Source of the DNA: Planctomycetaceae bacterium
GTDB taxonomy: Bacteria; Planctomycetota; Planctomycetia; Planctomycetales; Planctomycetaceae
Assembly: GCA_947476295.1 (NCBI GenBank)
Contig: CANJQC010000017.1
Coordinates: 1-54,907, forward strand
Direction: 5' to 3'
Length of the DNA: 54,907 nucleotides
Positions 37,781-46,714 of this stretch are shown here, one piece after another; position 1 is the stretch's first letter; each line of letters begins with the position of its first letter. Both the position numbers and the translations under genes were made by a program. Below the pieces are notes generated by a model, which saw only the letters and a program-made list of their open reading frames with translations, made no database searches and was not told the origin of the DNA.

Positions 37781-39010
37781 ATGATGTCCAGTTACCGAAG
37801 ACGAATGTTTGTTGTCGCGAGTGCCACGTTGGTTTTGTGCGCCATGATCGCACCCGCGCTGGCGCAATCGCAGCGTGTTGATGAAATGCGTTACGACATG
37901 GTGACGGCTCACATCGAAGCTGAAGGCATTACCAACAAAGCGGTGCTTAACGCCATGCGCGCGGTGCCGCGGCACGAATTTGTACCGTCCGCACAAAAGG
38001 CACGAGCTTACGAAGATCTGGCACTGCCGATCGGACATCAGCAAACCATATCACCTCCATATATAGTCGCCTACATGACCAATGAGCTTGATCCGCAAGC
38101 AAATGATCGTGTTTTGGAAATCGGCACGGGAAGTGGTTACCAAGCATCAATTCTGGCACAGATTGTCAAAGACGTCTATACGATCGAAATCGTATCGCCG
38201 CTCTCGAAGCAGGCGGAAAAGCGAATGAAGGACCTAGGCTACACGAACGTGCATTGCCTCGACGGTGATGGTTTCAAAGGCTGGCCGGAGCAAGCTCCCT
38301 TCGACAAAATCATAGTGACATGTTCGCCCGAAAACATTCCCCAACCGCTCATCGATCAGCTCAAAGACGGCGGTCGCATGATCATTCCTGTTGGCGAACG
38401 TTATCAGCAGTCCTTCCATCTGCTTGTCAAAGAGAACGGGGAACTGAAAGACGAACGGCTGGCATCAACACTCTTCGTTCCGATGACCGGAATATCCGAA
38501 GAACGGCGGCGCGTGCAGCCTGCCCCGGACCACCCGCAAGTCGCCAACGGTTCGTTTGATCTCGATGAAAACGAAGACGAAAAACCCGACGGCTGGCACT
38601 ATCAGCGTCAAACCAGCATGTGTGCCGATTCGCCGATGGACGGCAAGTACTGTCTGCGGTTTGAAAACAATGATTCCGCCCTAATTTCGCAGGCGCTGCA
38701 GGGTTCCGCCATTAATGGACGAACCGTGGGAACACTGCACCTGACTTACTGGGTGCGCTGCACCGGCATCGTGCCGGGCAGAGAAATTTCGGAACAGGCG
38801 GCTTTAGTGGTACATTTTTACGATAACATTCGTCGGGAAGTCGGCACTGCGGTGCTTGGGAAGTGGCGGGGCAGTTTTGGTTGGCAGAATGCAAAATCGA
38901 CGGTCGTTGTGCCACCCAGTGCGAAGGAGCTGATCCTTCGCATCGGATTGAATGGTGCTCAAGGCCGGTTGGATCTGGACGATTTGCAAATGACGGCGGT
39001 CAAAAGGTAA
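37781..39010 (+). CDS. pcm: Exported protein-L-isoaspartate O-methyltransferase with C-terminal extension
   Basis: The 409-residue protein starts at the ATGATG after AAAGGAGT. It has a signal peptide (RRRMFVVASATLVLCAMIAPALA, cleavage near residue 28). Residues about 35-245 are a PCMT domain (AVPRHEFVPSAQKARAYED; SAM motif VLEIGTGSGYQAS at about 112; IIVTCSPENIPQPL; GGRMIIPVG). The enzyme methylates isoaspartyl residues of damaged proteins using SAM. Residues about 260-409 are an extra beta-rich domain (NGSFDLDENEDEKPDGWHYQ, RLDLDDLQM) with the pattern of carbohydrate-binding jelly-roll modules. SAM supply outside the cytoplasm is unexplained. Confidence 0.9.
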   Translation: MMSSYRRRMFVVASATLVLCAMIAPALAQSQRVDEMRYDMVTAHIEAEGITNKAVLNAMRAVPRHEFVPSAQKARAYEDLALPIGHQQTISPPYIVAYMTNELDPQANDRVLEIGTGSGYQASILAQIVKDVYTIEIVSPLSKQAEKRMKDLGYTNVHCLDGDGFKGWPEQAPFDKIIVTCSPENIPQPLIDQLKDGGRMIIPVGERYQQSFHLLVKENGELKDERLASTLFVPMTGISEERRRVQPAPDHPQVANGSFDLDENEDEKPDGWHYQRQTSMCADSPMDGKYCLRFENNDSALISQALQGSAINGRTVGTLHLTYWVRCTGIVPGREISEQAALVVHFYDNIRREVGTAVLGKWRGSFGWQNAKSTVVVPPSAKELILRIGLNGAQGRLDLDDLQMTAVKR

Positions 39011-39078
39011 AGCAGTGATGATCTCTGCGCTCGACCGGGACGAAACTACTTGGTCTTCGACCACGGGTGAAACAATTT

Positions 39079-41280
39079 ATGAGACTAGTGCAATTAGTTT
39101 TTCCCGGCGTTATGCCTGGCCTGATACTGTTGTTCGTGGCCTGTCAACCGACATCCGGCGATGACCTGGGCGAAGCTGTTCAGGTTGCCATTCGAAAGGT
39201 CGAAGCCTCGATTGTTCGTTTACGTGTAATTGGCGGTGAACAATCCATCGATGGCGATGCTGTACGATCACTTGATACCACCGGGATCGTGATTTCTGAG
39301 GATGGCGAAATTCTGACAAGTCAGTTTGCACTGGAAGGAAATCCTGAAGCTGTGCTTATCGAAGACCAATCCGGCAAGCGAACGAATGCGACGATCCTAG
39401 CTACGGACAGTGTCCGACGTATCGTGTTGCTAAAGGCAAAGGACGGTCGCTGGACGCCTGCAGTGACCGATCACCGCCATTCTGTCGAGGTTGGGCATTC
39501 GGTTGAAGTCGGGCAATGGTCGATCGCGTTGGGGCGATTTTACGCGGCCGAATCAACAAGTGTTTCCGTGGGCATTATCAGCGCTTTGAATCGCATTCAT
39601 GGGATGGCAATTCAGACCGATGCAAAAGTGTCGCCCGTCAACTACGGGGGACCGCTCGTCACTTTAGATGGCAGAATCGCCGGCATTCTTGTTCCGCTGT
39701 CGCCTCGCGGCGGCGGTTCGGTCACTTCGGGAATTGAATGGTACGATTCCGGAATTGGTTTCGCGATACCGCTTAAAGATGCGCTAGCGTCCGCTGAAAA
39801 GCTTCGTTCCGGCCAGAATCTGAAGCCGGGCAGAAGCGGCATTCGGCTGGTTTCCGCTGGAGCATTTGATGCAGACGTTGTGATTGATCAAGTCCTACCG
39901 GGAGGTCCTGCGGAGCGAGCCGGACTGCTCAAGGGAGATCGGATTCTGGCGATTGATGGTCAGATCGTGGAACGTACCAGCGTTCTGATGGAATCACTCG
40001 CAACGTACTATGCAGGAGATTTAGTCACGATGACGATTCAACGCGGCAACGAAAAAATGACAACGACTGTTGAATTGGTGGAATCGCTGCCGCCAGTGTC
40101 GCAAGGGTATTTGGGACTGTTGCCCATTCGACTTGCGAATGAGGACAAGGCGTCGGAGGTATCAGCTGATGCGACAGGGAAAGATGTGGCCAAAGACCCC
40201 GACAACAACGAAGACCGTGAGGAACCGTCGCTAGATGCCCCTCGTATCAAGCTGCCCGGAAATCTGCAAGAGACCGATGAGGCCGATAAAGATGCTGGTG
40301 ATTGGGTCCCATTAATTGTTGTCAATGATTCGCCCGCTGCTGCAAAAAACGTCCCGGCGAGAATTGAAGTCCTGTCGCTTAACGCCGCACGTACAACATT
40401 GCTCGCTGAGATAGCAGTTGCGGTCGATGAGCTCGTTCCGGGATCCGTGGCCAAGATCGAGTATCGTGTCTCCGGTGAAACAACAACGCAGACGGCAGAG
40501 ATCACGGCCGCCACTCGACCGGAAACCGTCGTTGCATTGTCCGACGTCGTACTCAAACAGATCCAGAAATCGCGCACCTTATTGGGTGCGAAAAATGCAG
40601 TCTCTGTCGATATCGAGAGTGCAGGGGTTTCGGTAGACAAGTCCGAAACGACGCCATCAGCAAATGACGTAGTCCGTCGCGAATTTAACTTTGCTGAACG
40701 CGGGCGTTGTGTCGTCCTGTCATCACCGCATTCAAGTCCCGTGATGCCTGGCATGATCATCCTGCTGTCGGCGCATGACACGAGCGAAGAAGAAATCGTG
40801 CGTAGCTGGGGTCCTGTGCTGAAGTCCCATTGTCTGACGGTGGCCATTCCGCGGAATGTAGAATCCTCACCGTTGACGTTGGACGATATTCCGCTGGTGA
40901 TGACAACAACTGGAGCGCCAGTCTCAAGATCCGGAGCCGACCGGGATCGCGTTGTCGTAGTTGCTGATCACTCCCAATCATCACTGGCGTGGCAATGTAC
41001 ATTCGGCGGACCATCGACAATTCGTGGTATCGCGCTGACGGATGGCTGGTTTTCCAGTTCTGAAATTCAGAATGCCGAAGGGTCAGGGCTCTCCGTTCTG
41101 TTGCTCAATCAGGCTCAGGGGACTCAGCCGAAGGCGCTGCGCGAGCTATGCCAAAAATCACTGACGGATGCTGGCGTCTGGGCACCGCTTCCAGCGGCGT
41201 CCGATGCAACAGACGATATCGACGAGAATCGAGCTGTGAGGTGTATTGCCGACTGGTCACTGCTGATGCGGTCGTTCTGA
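39079..41280 (+). CDS. Pseudo-HtrA (trypsin-like, PDZ) lipoprotein with hydrolase-like C-terminus
   Basis: The 733-residue protein starts at the ATG behind GGGTGA; a GTG four codons earlier is an alternative. It begins with a lipoprotein signal (LILLFVACQ). Residues about 25-225 have the trypsin-2/HtrA layout but all three catalytic positions differ: the His segment reads ILTSQFAL, the Asp segment DSVRRIVLL, and the Ser segment NYGGPLV where active members have NSGGPL. A PDZ domain follows (about 249-334, LPGGPAERAGLLKGDRILAI). Residues about 540-725 resemble an alpha/beta hydrolase (CVVLSSPHSSPVMPG; VVVADHSQSSLAWQ in the nucleophile position, lacking the usual GxSxG glycines). It is probably a binding or scaffold protein at the membrane. 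Confidence 0.8.
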   Translation: MRLVQLVFPGVMPGLILLFVACQPTSGDDLGEAVQVAIRKVEASIVRLRVIGGEQSIDGDAVRSLDTTGIVISEDGEILTSQFALEGNPEAVLIEDQSGKRTNATILATDSVRRIVLLKAKDGRWTPAVTDHRHSVEVGHSVEVGQWSIALGRFYAAESTSVSVGIISALNRIHGMAIQTDAKVSPVNYGGPLVTLDGRIAGILVPLSPRGGGSVTSGIEWYDSGIGFAIPLKDALASAEKLRSGQNLKPGRSGIRLVSAGAFDADVVIDQVLPGGPAERAGLLKGDRILAIDGQIVERTSVLMESLATYYAGDLVTMTIQRGNEKMTTTVELVESLPPVSQGYLGLLPIRLANEDKASEVSADATGKDVAKDPDNNEDREEPSLDAPRIKLPGNLQETDEADKDAGDWVPLIVVNDSPAAAKNVPARIEVLSLNAARTTLLAEIAVAVDELVPGSVAKIEYRVSGETTTQTAEITAATRPETVVALSDVVLKQIQKSRTLLGAKNAVSVDIESAGVSVDKSETTPSANDVVRREFNFAERGRCVVLSSPHSSPVMPGMIILLSAHDTSEEEIVRSWGPVLKSHCLTVAIPRNVESSPLTLDDIPLVMTTTGAPVSRSGADRDRVVVVADHSQSSLAWQCTFGGPSTIRGIALTDGWFSSSEIQNAEGSGLSVLLLNQAQGTQPKALRELCQKSLTDAGVWAPLPAASDATDDIDENRAVRCIADWSLLMRSF

Positions 41281-41473
41281 TTTGCCATAAATACGGAGCT
41301 TGTCGCTCGGCATTTTCTCGGCAGGTTACTTCAACTATACTTCGCCTGTGATTGGCGGATCAGGCTAGAGGGCTCTGCCGGCACACCTGCCGATACCAGA
41401 CCTAAGGAGGCAGGGCAGGGCGATTGCAATCCGCCGTCCAGAATCTTTACCTATCCAGCGTCAGGCAGACCAG

Positions 41474-41944
41474 ATGAGCAGTTCAGATATTAATATCTCT
41501 TCCTCTCTCGTCCTCATTGCGGACGACATTCAGCAGAACCGTGAATTGCTGGAAGCGTACTTGGCTGATGAAGGCTACGAAATTTTGATGGCATCAGATG
41601 GCCAGCAAACGATGCAACTGGTCGATCGGCATCAGCCGGATCTAATTCTGCTGGACATAATGATGCCGCGCATGAGTGGCTATGAGGTCTGCTCACAAAT
41701 CAAAGGCGATTCGGCTCGCCAAGGAATCCTAGTGCTGATGGTGACAGCTCTGAACGAAGCCGGGGATATTGAAAAAGCCGTTAACGCTGGCTGCGACGAC
41801 TTTCTCACCAAGCCGGTGAATCGCCTAGAGCTCCGCACGCGTGTGCGTTCACTGTTGAGAGTTCGTCATCTGGCGAACGAACGTGATCGCCTTCTCGCTT
41901 ACCTTGAAGAAATGGAACACCGCATTCTGCGCGGTGATGGCTAA
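41474..41944 (+). CDS. Single-domain response regulator
   Basis: The 156-residue protein is one receiver domain (residues about 11-130). The acidic pair is in LIADDIQQNR, the phospho-acceptor Asp in LILLDIMMPRMSGYEV (about 60), the Thr in MVTALNE and the Lys in FLTKPV (about 116). A short helical tail follows (RHLANERDRLLAYLEEMEH) that may form a coiled coil. There is no output domain and no histidine kinase nearby, so it must pair with a distant kinase. Its last 8 bases overlap the next gene. A TATACT hexamer at 41336-41341 could be its -10. Confidence 0.92.
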   Translation: MSSSDINISSSLVLIADDIQQNRELLEAYLADEGYEILMASDGQQTMQLVDRHQPDLILLDIMMPRMSGYEVCSQIKGDSARQGILVLMVTALNEAGDIEKAVNAGCDDFLTKPVNRLELRTRVRSLLRVRHLANERDRLLAYLEEMEHRILRGDG

Positions 41945-43211
41945 AAAAATGTCTAACCAAGAAGTTGATCTTTCAACCGTTGTCGAAGCATCTCAGCCGG
42001 ATAGCGATTTTGTCGAGGTCATCGTGCGCAATCGACGGGCTCAACCGTTCTTCGGTCGCCATCCGTGGGTTTTCGTCGGTGCCGTCGATCGCGTCAATGG
42101 GATGAAGTCGGAGGACGTGCCGCCGGGAACGATTGCGAAACTCGTCAATTCCGAGGGGCGTTTCATAGCATGGGGGCTATACAACCCGATCAGTCGCATC
42201 GTGGCTCGGCTTTACTCATGGCAACTGGAACGGCCGCTGGATGCAGCGTTCTGGCAGTCGACGATTCATCAGGCCGTCGAATCGCGCCGCGAAATGTTTG
42301 ATCTCAATTCTCCAAACACAGGTTGTCGACTCGTTTTCAGCGAAGCCGATGGCTTATCCGGATTGACGGTGGATTTCTACGGCGGTTACCTGCTGGTTCA
42401 GTTCACGAGTCTGGCTCTGTTCCTGCATCGCAATGCCATCCTGACGGCGCTTCAGACCGAGGTGAATCCAAGAGGAATTTGGCTGCGGACTGAAAAAGGA
42501 ATGCGTGAAGCTGAAGGTCTGGATGTCGTTGATGGATTGCTGTCGGGACACGAACCTCCGCGACCTTTGTTCATCGGCGAATTCGGTATCAACTACGGCG
42601 TCGATGTGCAACAGGGGCAGAAGACCGGATGCTATCTTGATCAGCGTTATAATCGCCTTGCTGCCAGTCGGTATTTGAAAGGAGCGAAAGTACTGGATGC
42701 GTTCTGCTTTTCCGGAGGTTTTGGAATCACAGCGTTAAAGCTTGGCGGCGCGGCTTCAGTTCTGGGAATCGATTCATCTGAGTCCGCGTTAGAGCTGGCG
42801 AAGGCCAATGCCGAACTTAACGGCGTCGCCGATCGTTGTCAATGGCGACGAGACGATGTGCGGCCCGCGTTGGAGGCGATGGCAGGGCAGGGCACGTTGT
42901 TTGACGCCGTGATTCTGGACCCGCCGCGAATGGCACGAACTCGCGGCGGTATGGATCGAGCGATCAACGGCTATGTACGTCTGAATCACCTGGGTCTACA
43001 GGTGCTGAAGCCCGGCGGTATTCTTGTCACTTGTAGTTGTTCGGGTCTTGTGAGTCGGGATGAATTTCAAGAAATGCTGGCTGAGGTGGCTCGCCAGACC
43101 GGTCGCGACATTCAGGTTTTGGAAAACTGCGGTCAGCCCGCTGATCATCCCGTCCGCGTCACATGTCCCGAAACAGAATACCTGAAAGTACTCATCTGCC
43201 GCGTGAGTTGA
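41937..43211 (+). CDS. RlmI-like class I rRNA (cytosine) methyltransferase
   Basis: The 424-residue protein has an N-terminal PUA-like domain (about 20-95, RAQPFFGRHPWVFVGAV... EGRFIAWGLYNP). The RlmI/YccW central region contains YGVDVQQGQKTGCYLDQR (about 220). The SAM-binding motif is LDAFCFSGGFGI (about 253). The catalytic-region motifs are VILDPPRMA (about 326) and VTCSCSGLV (about 362, catalytic Cys). The enzyme methylates a cytosine in 23S rRNA in E. coli; the exact target here is unknown. The ATG at 41937 overlaps the response-regulator stop; ATG at 41949 is the alternative. Confidence 0.9.
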   Translation: MAKKMSNQEVDLSTVVEASQPDSDFVEVIVRNRRAQPFFGRHPWVFVGAVDRVNGMKSEDVPPGTIAKLVNSEGRFIAWGLYNPISRIVARLYSWQLERPLDAAFWQSTIHQAVESRREMFDLNSPNTGCRLVFSEADGLSGLTVDFYGGYLLVQFTSLALFLHRNAILTALQTEVNPRGIWLRTEKGMREAEGLDVVDGLLSGHEPPRPLFIGEFGINYGVDVQQGQKTGCYLDQRYNRLAASRYLKGAKVLDAFCFSGGFGITALKLGGAASVLGIDSSESALELAKANAELNGVADRCQWRRDDVRPALEAMAGQGTLFDAVILDPPRMARTRGGMDRAINGYVRLNHLGLQVLKPGGILVTCSCSGLVSRDEFQEMLAEVARQTGRDIQVLENCGQPADHPVRVTCPETEYLKVLICRVS

Positions 43212-44573
43212 TTACTTCGTACTGAGCAGGTCAGCCAGAACGTTTTCCAGATCTTTCAGTCCCTGAGCGGCATCGACTTCATAATATCCCGCGTGATAGT
43301 GAGCTACTTTGCCGTTTGCATTCAGCACAATCCACAGCGGCAGCTGTCCGCGCGTGTCGCGAGGATCACCGAAATTTTTCAGCAGAGTACCATCGTCGTG
43401 TCCGATCGGATAACTCAGATTCATAAACTCCGACAGCTTTCGAACTGAACGGCGACCACGTTTGAGATTCTCTTTGTTCTGCAGATCCGGATTGGTACTC
43501 ACGCCGACGACAGTCAAATTCAACTTTTTTTTCTGGTTGAACAGGAATTCCAGATATCCTGTTTGACCGTAAGGCTCAGAGAGAGGTGTGTCCCGATAGT
43601 CCCAGAAATGAAGGATCACTGTTTTCCCTTTGAGATTTCCCGATTCGAGCGTCCCACCATCGAGCAGCGACAGGATGAATTGCGGCGAATCTGAATTCAT
43701 TAGCTCCGAGGCGCGGTTTGCTGTAGATGCCAACCGTTTCTGTTGTTGGGCAACGTCTGATTTCATTTGCCGCACCAACATTTCAAGCGGCGTACCGGTG
43801 GCGAGCGCGGCTAATCGATCCGAAGCAGCTACGACATCTGCAATCTGCCGCGCTGACAGTTCGCTCAAATGGGCGTCGGGACGTCGTTTCAGAGTTGTTT
43901 GCAATGCCAGAAGTTCGTTTTGCAGTTCGTCGATCTTGTCGGATGCAGCCTGTTCCAATGATTTGACGGATGATCGCGCAAGCGTCAGTCGAAACTGATC
44001 TCCCTGGCCCATGAAAACATCTGCTTCCGCGCGAAGTGTGATGCCGGTTGCTGCATCCGCTGTTAATGTCTGCCGCAGGCCGCGAGGTTCACGGGCTTCC
44101 ACGATCCATGCCGGGACATTGTTGACCGAGCGTTGTTCGATTGCCGTCATGTGCCAGCCGCCTTGTTCCCATGTCGCATCCGGCTCGACGCCTGTCGGCA
44201 ATGCCACGACAAACGGAGGCAAACCAATCATATACGCATGACCGTCATAATCATAGACCAGATGCGGCTGGACAGCATCCGCTCCGACTGCAGGGCCGGT
44301 GCGACCAAAACTGTCGGACCACGGACATCCATGGCGAGCATCATCGATGACGTGAAAGAAGTGGGTTTCATTCTTCGTCAGCAGCTGCACTTCAAATCGT
44401 CGCAGAATATTTCCGTCGTCATCGCCGGGTTGGATGAGCGATCCTGCGAACATAGAGTGTTGGGCGGAATCTGCCGCAGATGCGACTAGAGTCGATGCCG
44501 CACAGACCAGTCCCACGACAATTGCGTCACGAACGAACTGGTTGATAGGACGATTGGAGAACTGCAGCGTCAT
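43212..44573 (-). CDS. Exported thioredoxin-fold (TlpA/redoxin-like) protein without active-site cysteines
   Basis: The 453-residue protein starts at the ATG at 44571-44573 and has a signal peptide (AIVVGLVCAASTLVASAA). Residues about 30-190 are a beta-rich exported domain. Residues about 200-300 are helical, possibly coiled coil (KSLEQAASDKIDELQNELLAL). The C-terminal redoxin domain (about 305-453, LKGKTVILHFWDYRDTPLSEP... VVGVSTN... LPLWIVLNANGKVAHYHAGYY) keeps the fold. Where TlpA has WCxxC it reads WDYRDTP, so it cannot do dithiol chemistry. The function is unknown, perhaps structural or peptide binding. A longer upstream frame (47 codons) has no leader and is rejected. Confidence 0.82.
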   Translation of the reverse strand: MTLQFSNRPINQFVRDAIVVGLVCAASTLVASAADSAQHSMFAGSLIQPGDDDGNILRRFEVQLLTKNETHFFHVIDDARHGCPWSDSFGRTGPAVGADAVQPHLVYDYDGHAYMIGLPPFVVALPTGVEPDATWEQGGWHMTAIEQRSVNNVPAWIVEAREPRGLRQTLTADAATGITLRAEADVFMGQGDQFRLTLARSSVKSLEQAASDKIDELQNELLALQTTLKRRPDAHLSELSARQIADVVAASDRLAALATGTPLEMLVRQMKSDVAQQQKRLASTANRASELMNSDSPQFILSLLDGGTLESGNLKGKTVILHFWDYRDTPLSEPYGQTGYLEFLFNQKKKLNLTVVGVSTNPDLQNKENLKRGRRSVRKLSEFMNLSYPIGHDDGTLLKNFGDPRDTRGQLPLWIVLNANGKVAHYHAGYYEVDAAQGLKDLENVLADLLSTK

Positions 44574-44803
44574 AGAAACGACTTTCAAAAGAACATTTGG
44601 AGGGCAGGGTACTATCACATTCGACCATTTTTCACGATGCTGGCACGCCACAAGCCGTTCGGATCCGGAATATGCGCACGACGGGACTATGCCAGATCGT
44701 GCCATTATCCACAATTCAGCGACGGATACAGGTAAGCCAGAAATGCTGTCGAACCGAGTCCAGAATTCTCTCCACCGACCTGCCGTAAGTTGGCAGTTTC
44801 GAC

Positions 44804-44834
44804 TTCACCCCCCCCCTGTCGCTCCGCGTATACT
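44804..44834 (+). promoter_or_regulatory. Promoter candidate with C9 tract in the spacer, upstream of the kinase
   Basis: TTCACC (44804-44809) and TATACT (44829-44834) are separated by 19 bases, and the region between them starts with a run of nine C (44808-44816). The -10 lies 35 bases before the kinase ATG. Length change in the C run would alter the -35/-10 spacing. Confidence 0.4.
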
Positions 44835-44869
44835 TTGGAGAGTCGCGGAAAACGCGGCGTTATCTTATC

Positions 44870-46411
44870 ATGGACGGTGGACCGAACAATTTCGGACCGC
44901 CGGATACTTTCGTGAACCAGAATCGTGCGGGGGACAGACTCGTGAGCGAAAATAAAAACTTGATCGGTGGCTACGAGCTCAAGAACTGTGTGGCGACCGG
45001 TAGTTCCACTCAAATCTGGGAAGTAGCTCAGGTGGGCTCCACCGTGCCCTTTGCCATGAAGTTGCTCCATCCGGAGTCGTTGAAGGATCCAGAGGCAAAG
45101 AACGTTTTGAAGCACGAATTCAAAGTTGGGGCATTGTTTGAACATCCGACGTTGGTGCGGTTTCATAAGTTGGAGATGAACCGTGATCACGGCTTCATCA
45201 TCATGGACTATTTCCGCGCGCCAAGCCTCAAGACACAGATCTCCGCCAATCTTCCGGAAACTCAATCCTGCCTGAAAAAAATTGTGGAAGCGATGTGCCA
45301 GGCATTTGTTCACATGAACGAAAAAGGCTGGCTGCACCGTGATATTAAGCCTGACAACGTCCTAGTGAATAAAGCCGGTGAAGTGCGAGTGATAGATTTC
45401 TCTCTCGCCACGCGAATCAAGAGTGGGGTGATGAAACTAGTCGCTGGCAAACAGAAGAACATCATGGGCACGCGGACTTATATTGCACCGGAAATTATCC
45501 TGAAGAATTCGCCGACCCCGCAGTCAGATATTTATAGCTTGGGCGTTACGATCTATGAAATAGCAACGGGGTCTCCCCCGTTCGCAGGTTTGAATCCCAA
45601 TGATTTACTGGTGAAGCATCTGAGTGAGTCCCCTGCGCCGCCTTCGACTGTCAATCTCAACGTCACACAGGAACTAGATGCAATCATTCTAAAAATGTTG
45701 GCCAAGAAACCTAAAGATCGCCTAGCTGACATGCGGGAAGTTATGTCGCTCGTTAGAAATATTCGCTGCTTCATAGAAGATCCAGCTGACTTATATGCGC
45801 GAAAACTTAAGGAAATGAAGGCTAATGATAGTCAAGGGGTCGATAAGCGACTCGACAGCCGTGCGGATGCCGATCGCGTTTCGCGAGGATTGGCGGCACC
45901 GGCAAAGCCGAAGAATGGTAAGCGTTTGACGGCACCGATCGGAGAAATGGAAGCCGTGAAAAAAATCGGTGCGAACCCCGCGCCGTCGGCAACGCCTCAA
46001 CAGGCACCTAGCATGATGCCACAGATGCCGTATGGGATGCCGGGCCAGCCGATGCCCGGCATGATTTATCCCGGCATGATGCCGGGCCAGCCGATGATAA
46101 TGCCCGGTATGCAGCCTTACCCGGTGCAAATGACTTTTGGACAACAGATGATGCCGACCGGAATGATGCTGGGCCAGGTTCCGATCCAACCGCAATCCAC
46201 CCAGCAGCCGATGCAACAGCGGTCAGTTCCACAACCGCCAACTCACGCACTAGAAGCCGCCAACCCAGCACCGGCGCCGCTTGTTCAAGTTCCACCAACG
46301 CAGAAAACGGTACTTTTGCCGTTGGAGCGACGCATGCCGATTTCCGCAGCGCAGGATTCGGACGTTGATCCGGATCTGGAATTCATGACCGAATTGCCGG
46401 ATATCACATAA
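44870..46411 (+). CDS. Cytoplasmic Ser/Thr protein kinase with Met/Pro/Gln-rich tail
   Basis: The 513-residue protein has a Hanks-type kinase domain (about 33-295). The elements are a glycine loop (ATGSSTQIWEV), ATP-binding Lys in FAMKLL (about 64), catalytic loop HRDIKPDNVLV (about 155), magnesium-binding VIDFSLA (DFS instead of DFG, about 177), and GTRTYIAPEI. From about residue 375 to 475 the tail is built of M-P-G-Q motifs (MPYGMPGQPMPGM, MMPGQPMIMPGM). No transmembrane helix is seen, unlike most PASTA or PknB kinases. GTG at 44942, with GGGGGA before it, is an alternative start that would remove 24 residues. Confidence 0.92.
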   Translation: MDGGPNNFGPPDTFVNQNRAGDRLVSENKNLIGGYELKNCVATGSSTQIWEVAQVGSTVPFAMKLLHPESLKDPEAKNVLKHEFKVGALFEHPTLVRFHKLEMNRDHGFIIMDYFRAPSLKTQISANLPETQSCLKKIVEAMCQAFVHMNEKGWLHRDIKPDNVLVNKAGEVRVIDFSLATRIKSGVMKLVAGKQKNIMGTRTYIAPEIILKNSPTPQSDIYSLGVTIYEIATGSPPFAGLNPNDLLVKHLSESPAPPSTVNLNVTQELDAIILKMLAKKPKDRLADMREVMSLVRNIRCFIEDPADLYARKLKEMKANDSQGVDKRLDSRADADRVSRGLAAPAKPKNGKRLTAPIGEMEAVKKIGANPAPSATPQQAPSMMPQMPYGMPGQPMPGMIYPGMMPGQPMIMPGMQPYPVQMTFGQQMMPTGMMLGQVPIQPQSTQQPMQQRSVPQPPTHALEAANPAPAPLVQVPPTQKTVLLPLERRMPISAAQDSDVDPDLEFMTELPDIT

Positions 46412-46714
46412 TTCTCGAGAGACTATCGCAATTTGCGTAGTCGCCAGCAAACTGCCTGTTCCTCAAAAAGAATGCATTATTCATATGTATACTATTGCTG
46501 GCAGTTCGGATTTCTGGCGTTTCGCCCTTATTTTGCACAAAGTGCCTGTGTTTCGCGACCAGATTCATTAGCGGCATTTTCGCGAGCCCGCAAATCCCGT
46601 AAAATTTCGAGCCGCTGATTTTGGTGAACCTTGTTTTATCGTTATTCGTGCGAATCCTGCCAAGACGCTTCGCAGGGTTCGTCCTTCTCTCTGTTGCCGT
46701 TTTGGGTCAAGTTC

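Noticed and set aside
44705-44713. Perfect DnaA box TTATCCACA in the kinase upstream region
   Set aside because: A single 9-mer of this kind is expected about 0.4 times by chance in a window of this size on both strands, and there is no cluster or AT-rich region around it.
45590-45606. TTTGAATCCC resembling a tRNA T-loop
   Set aside because: It lies within the kinase coding sequence and no cloverleaf can be formed around it.
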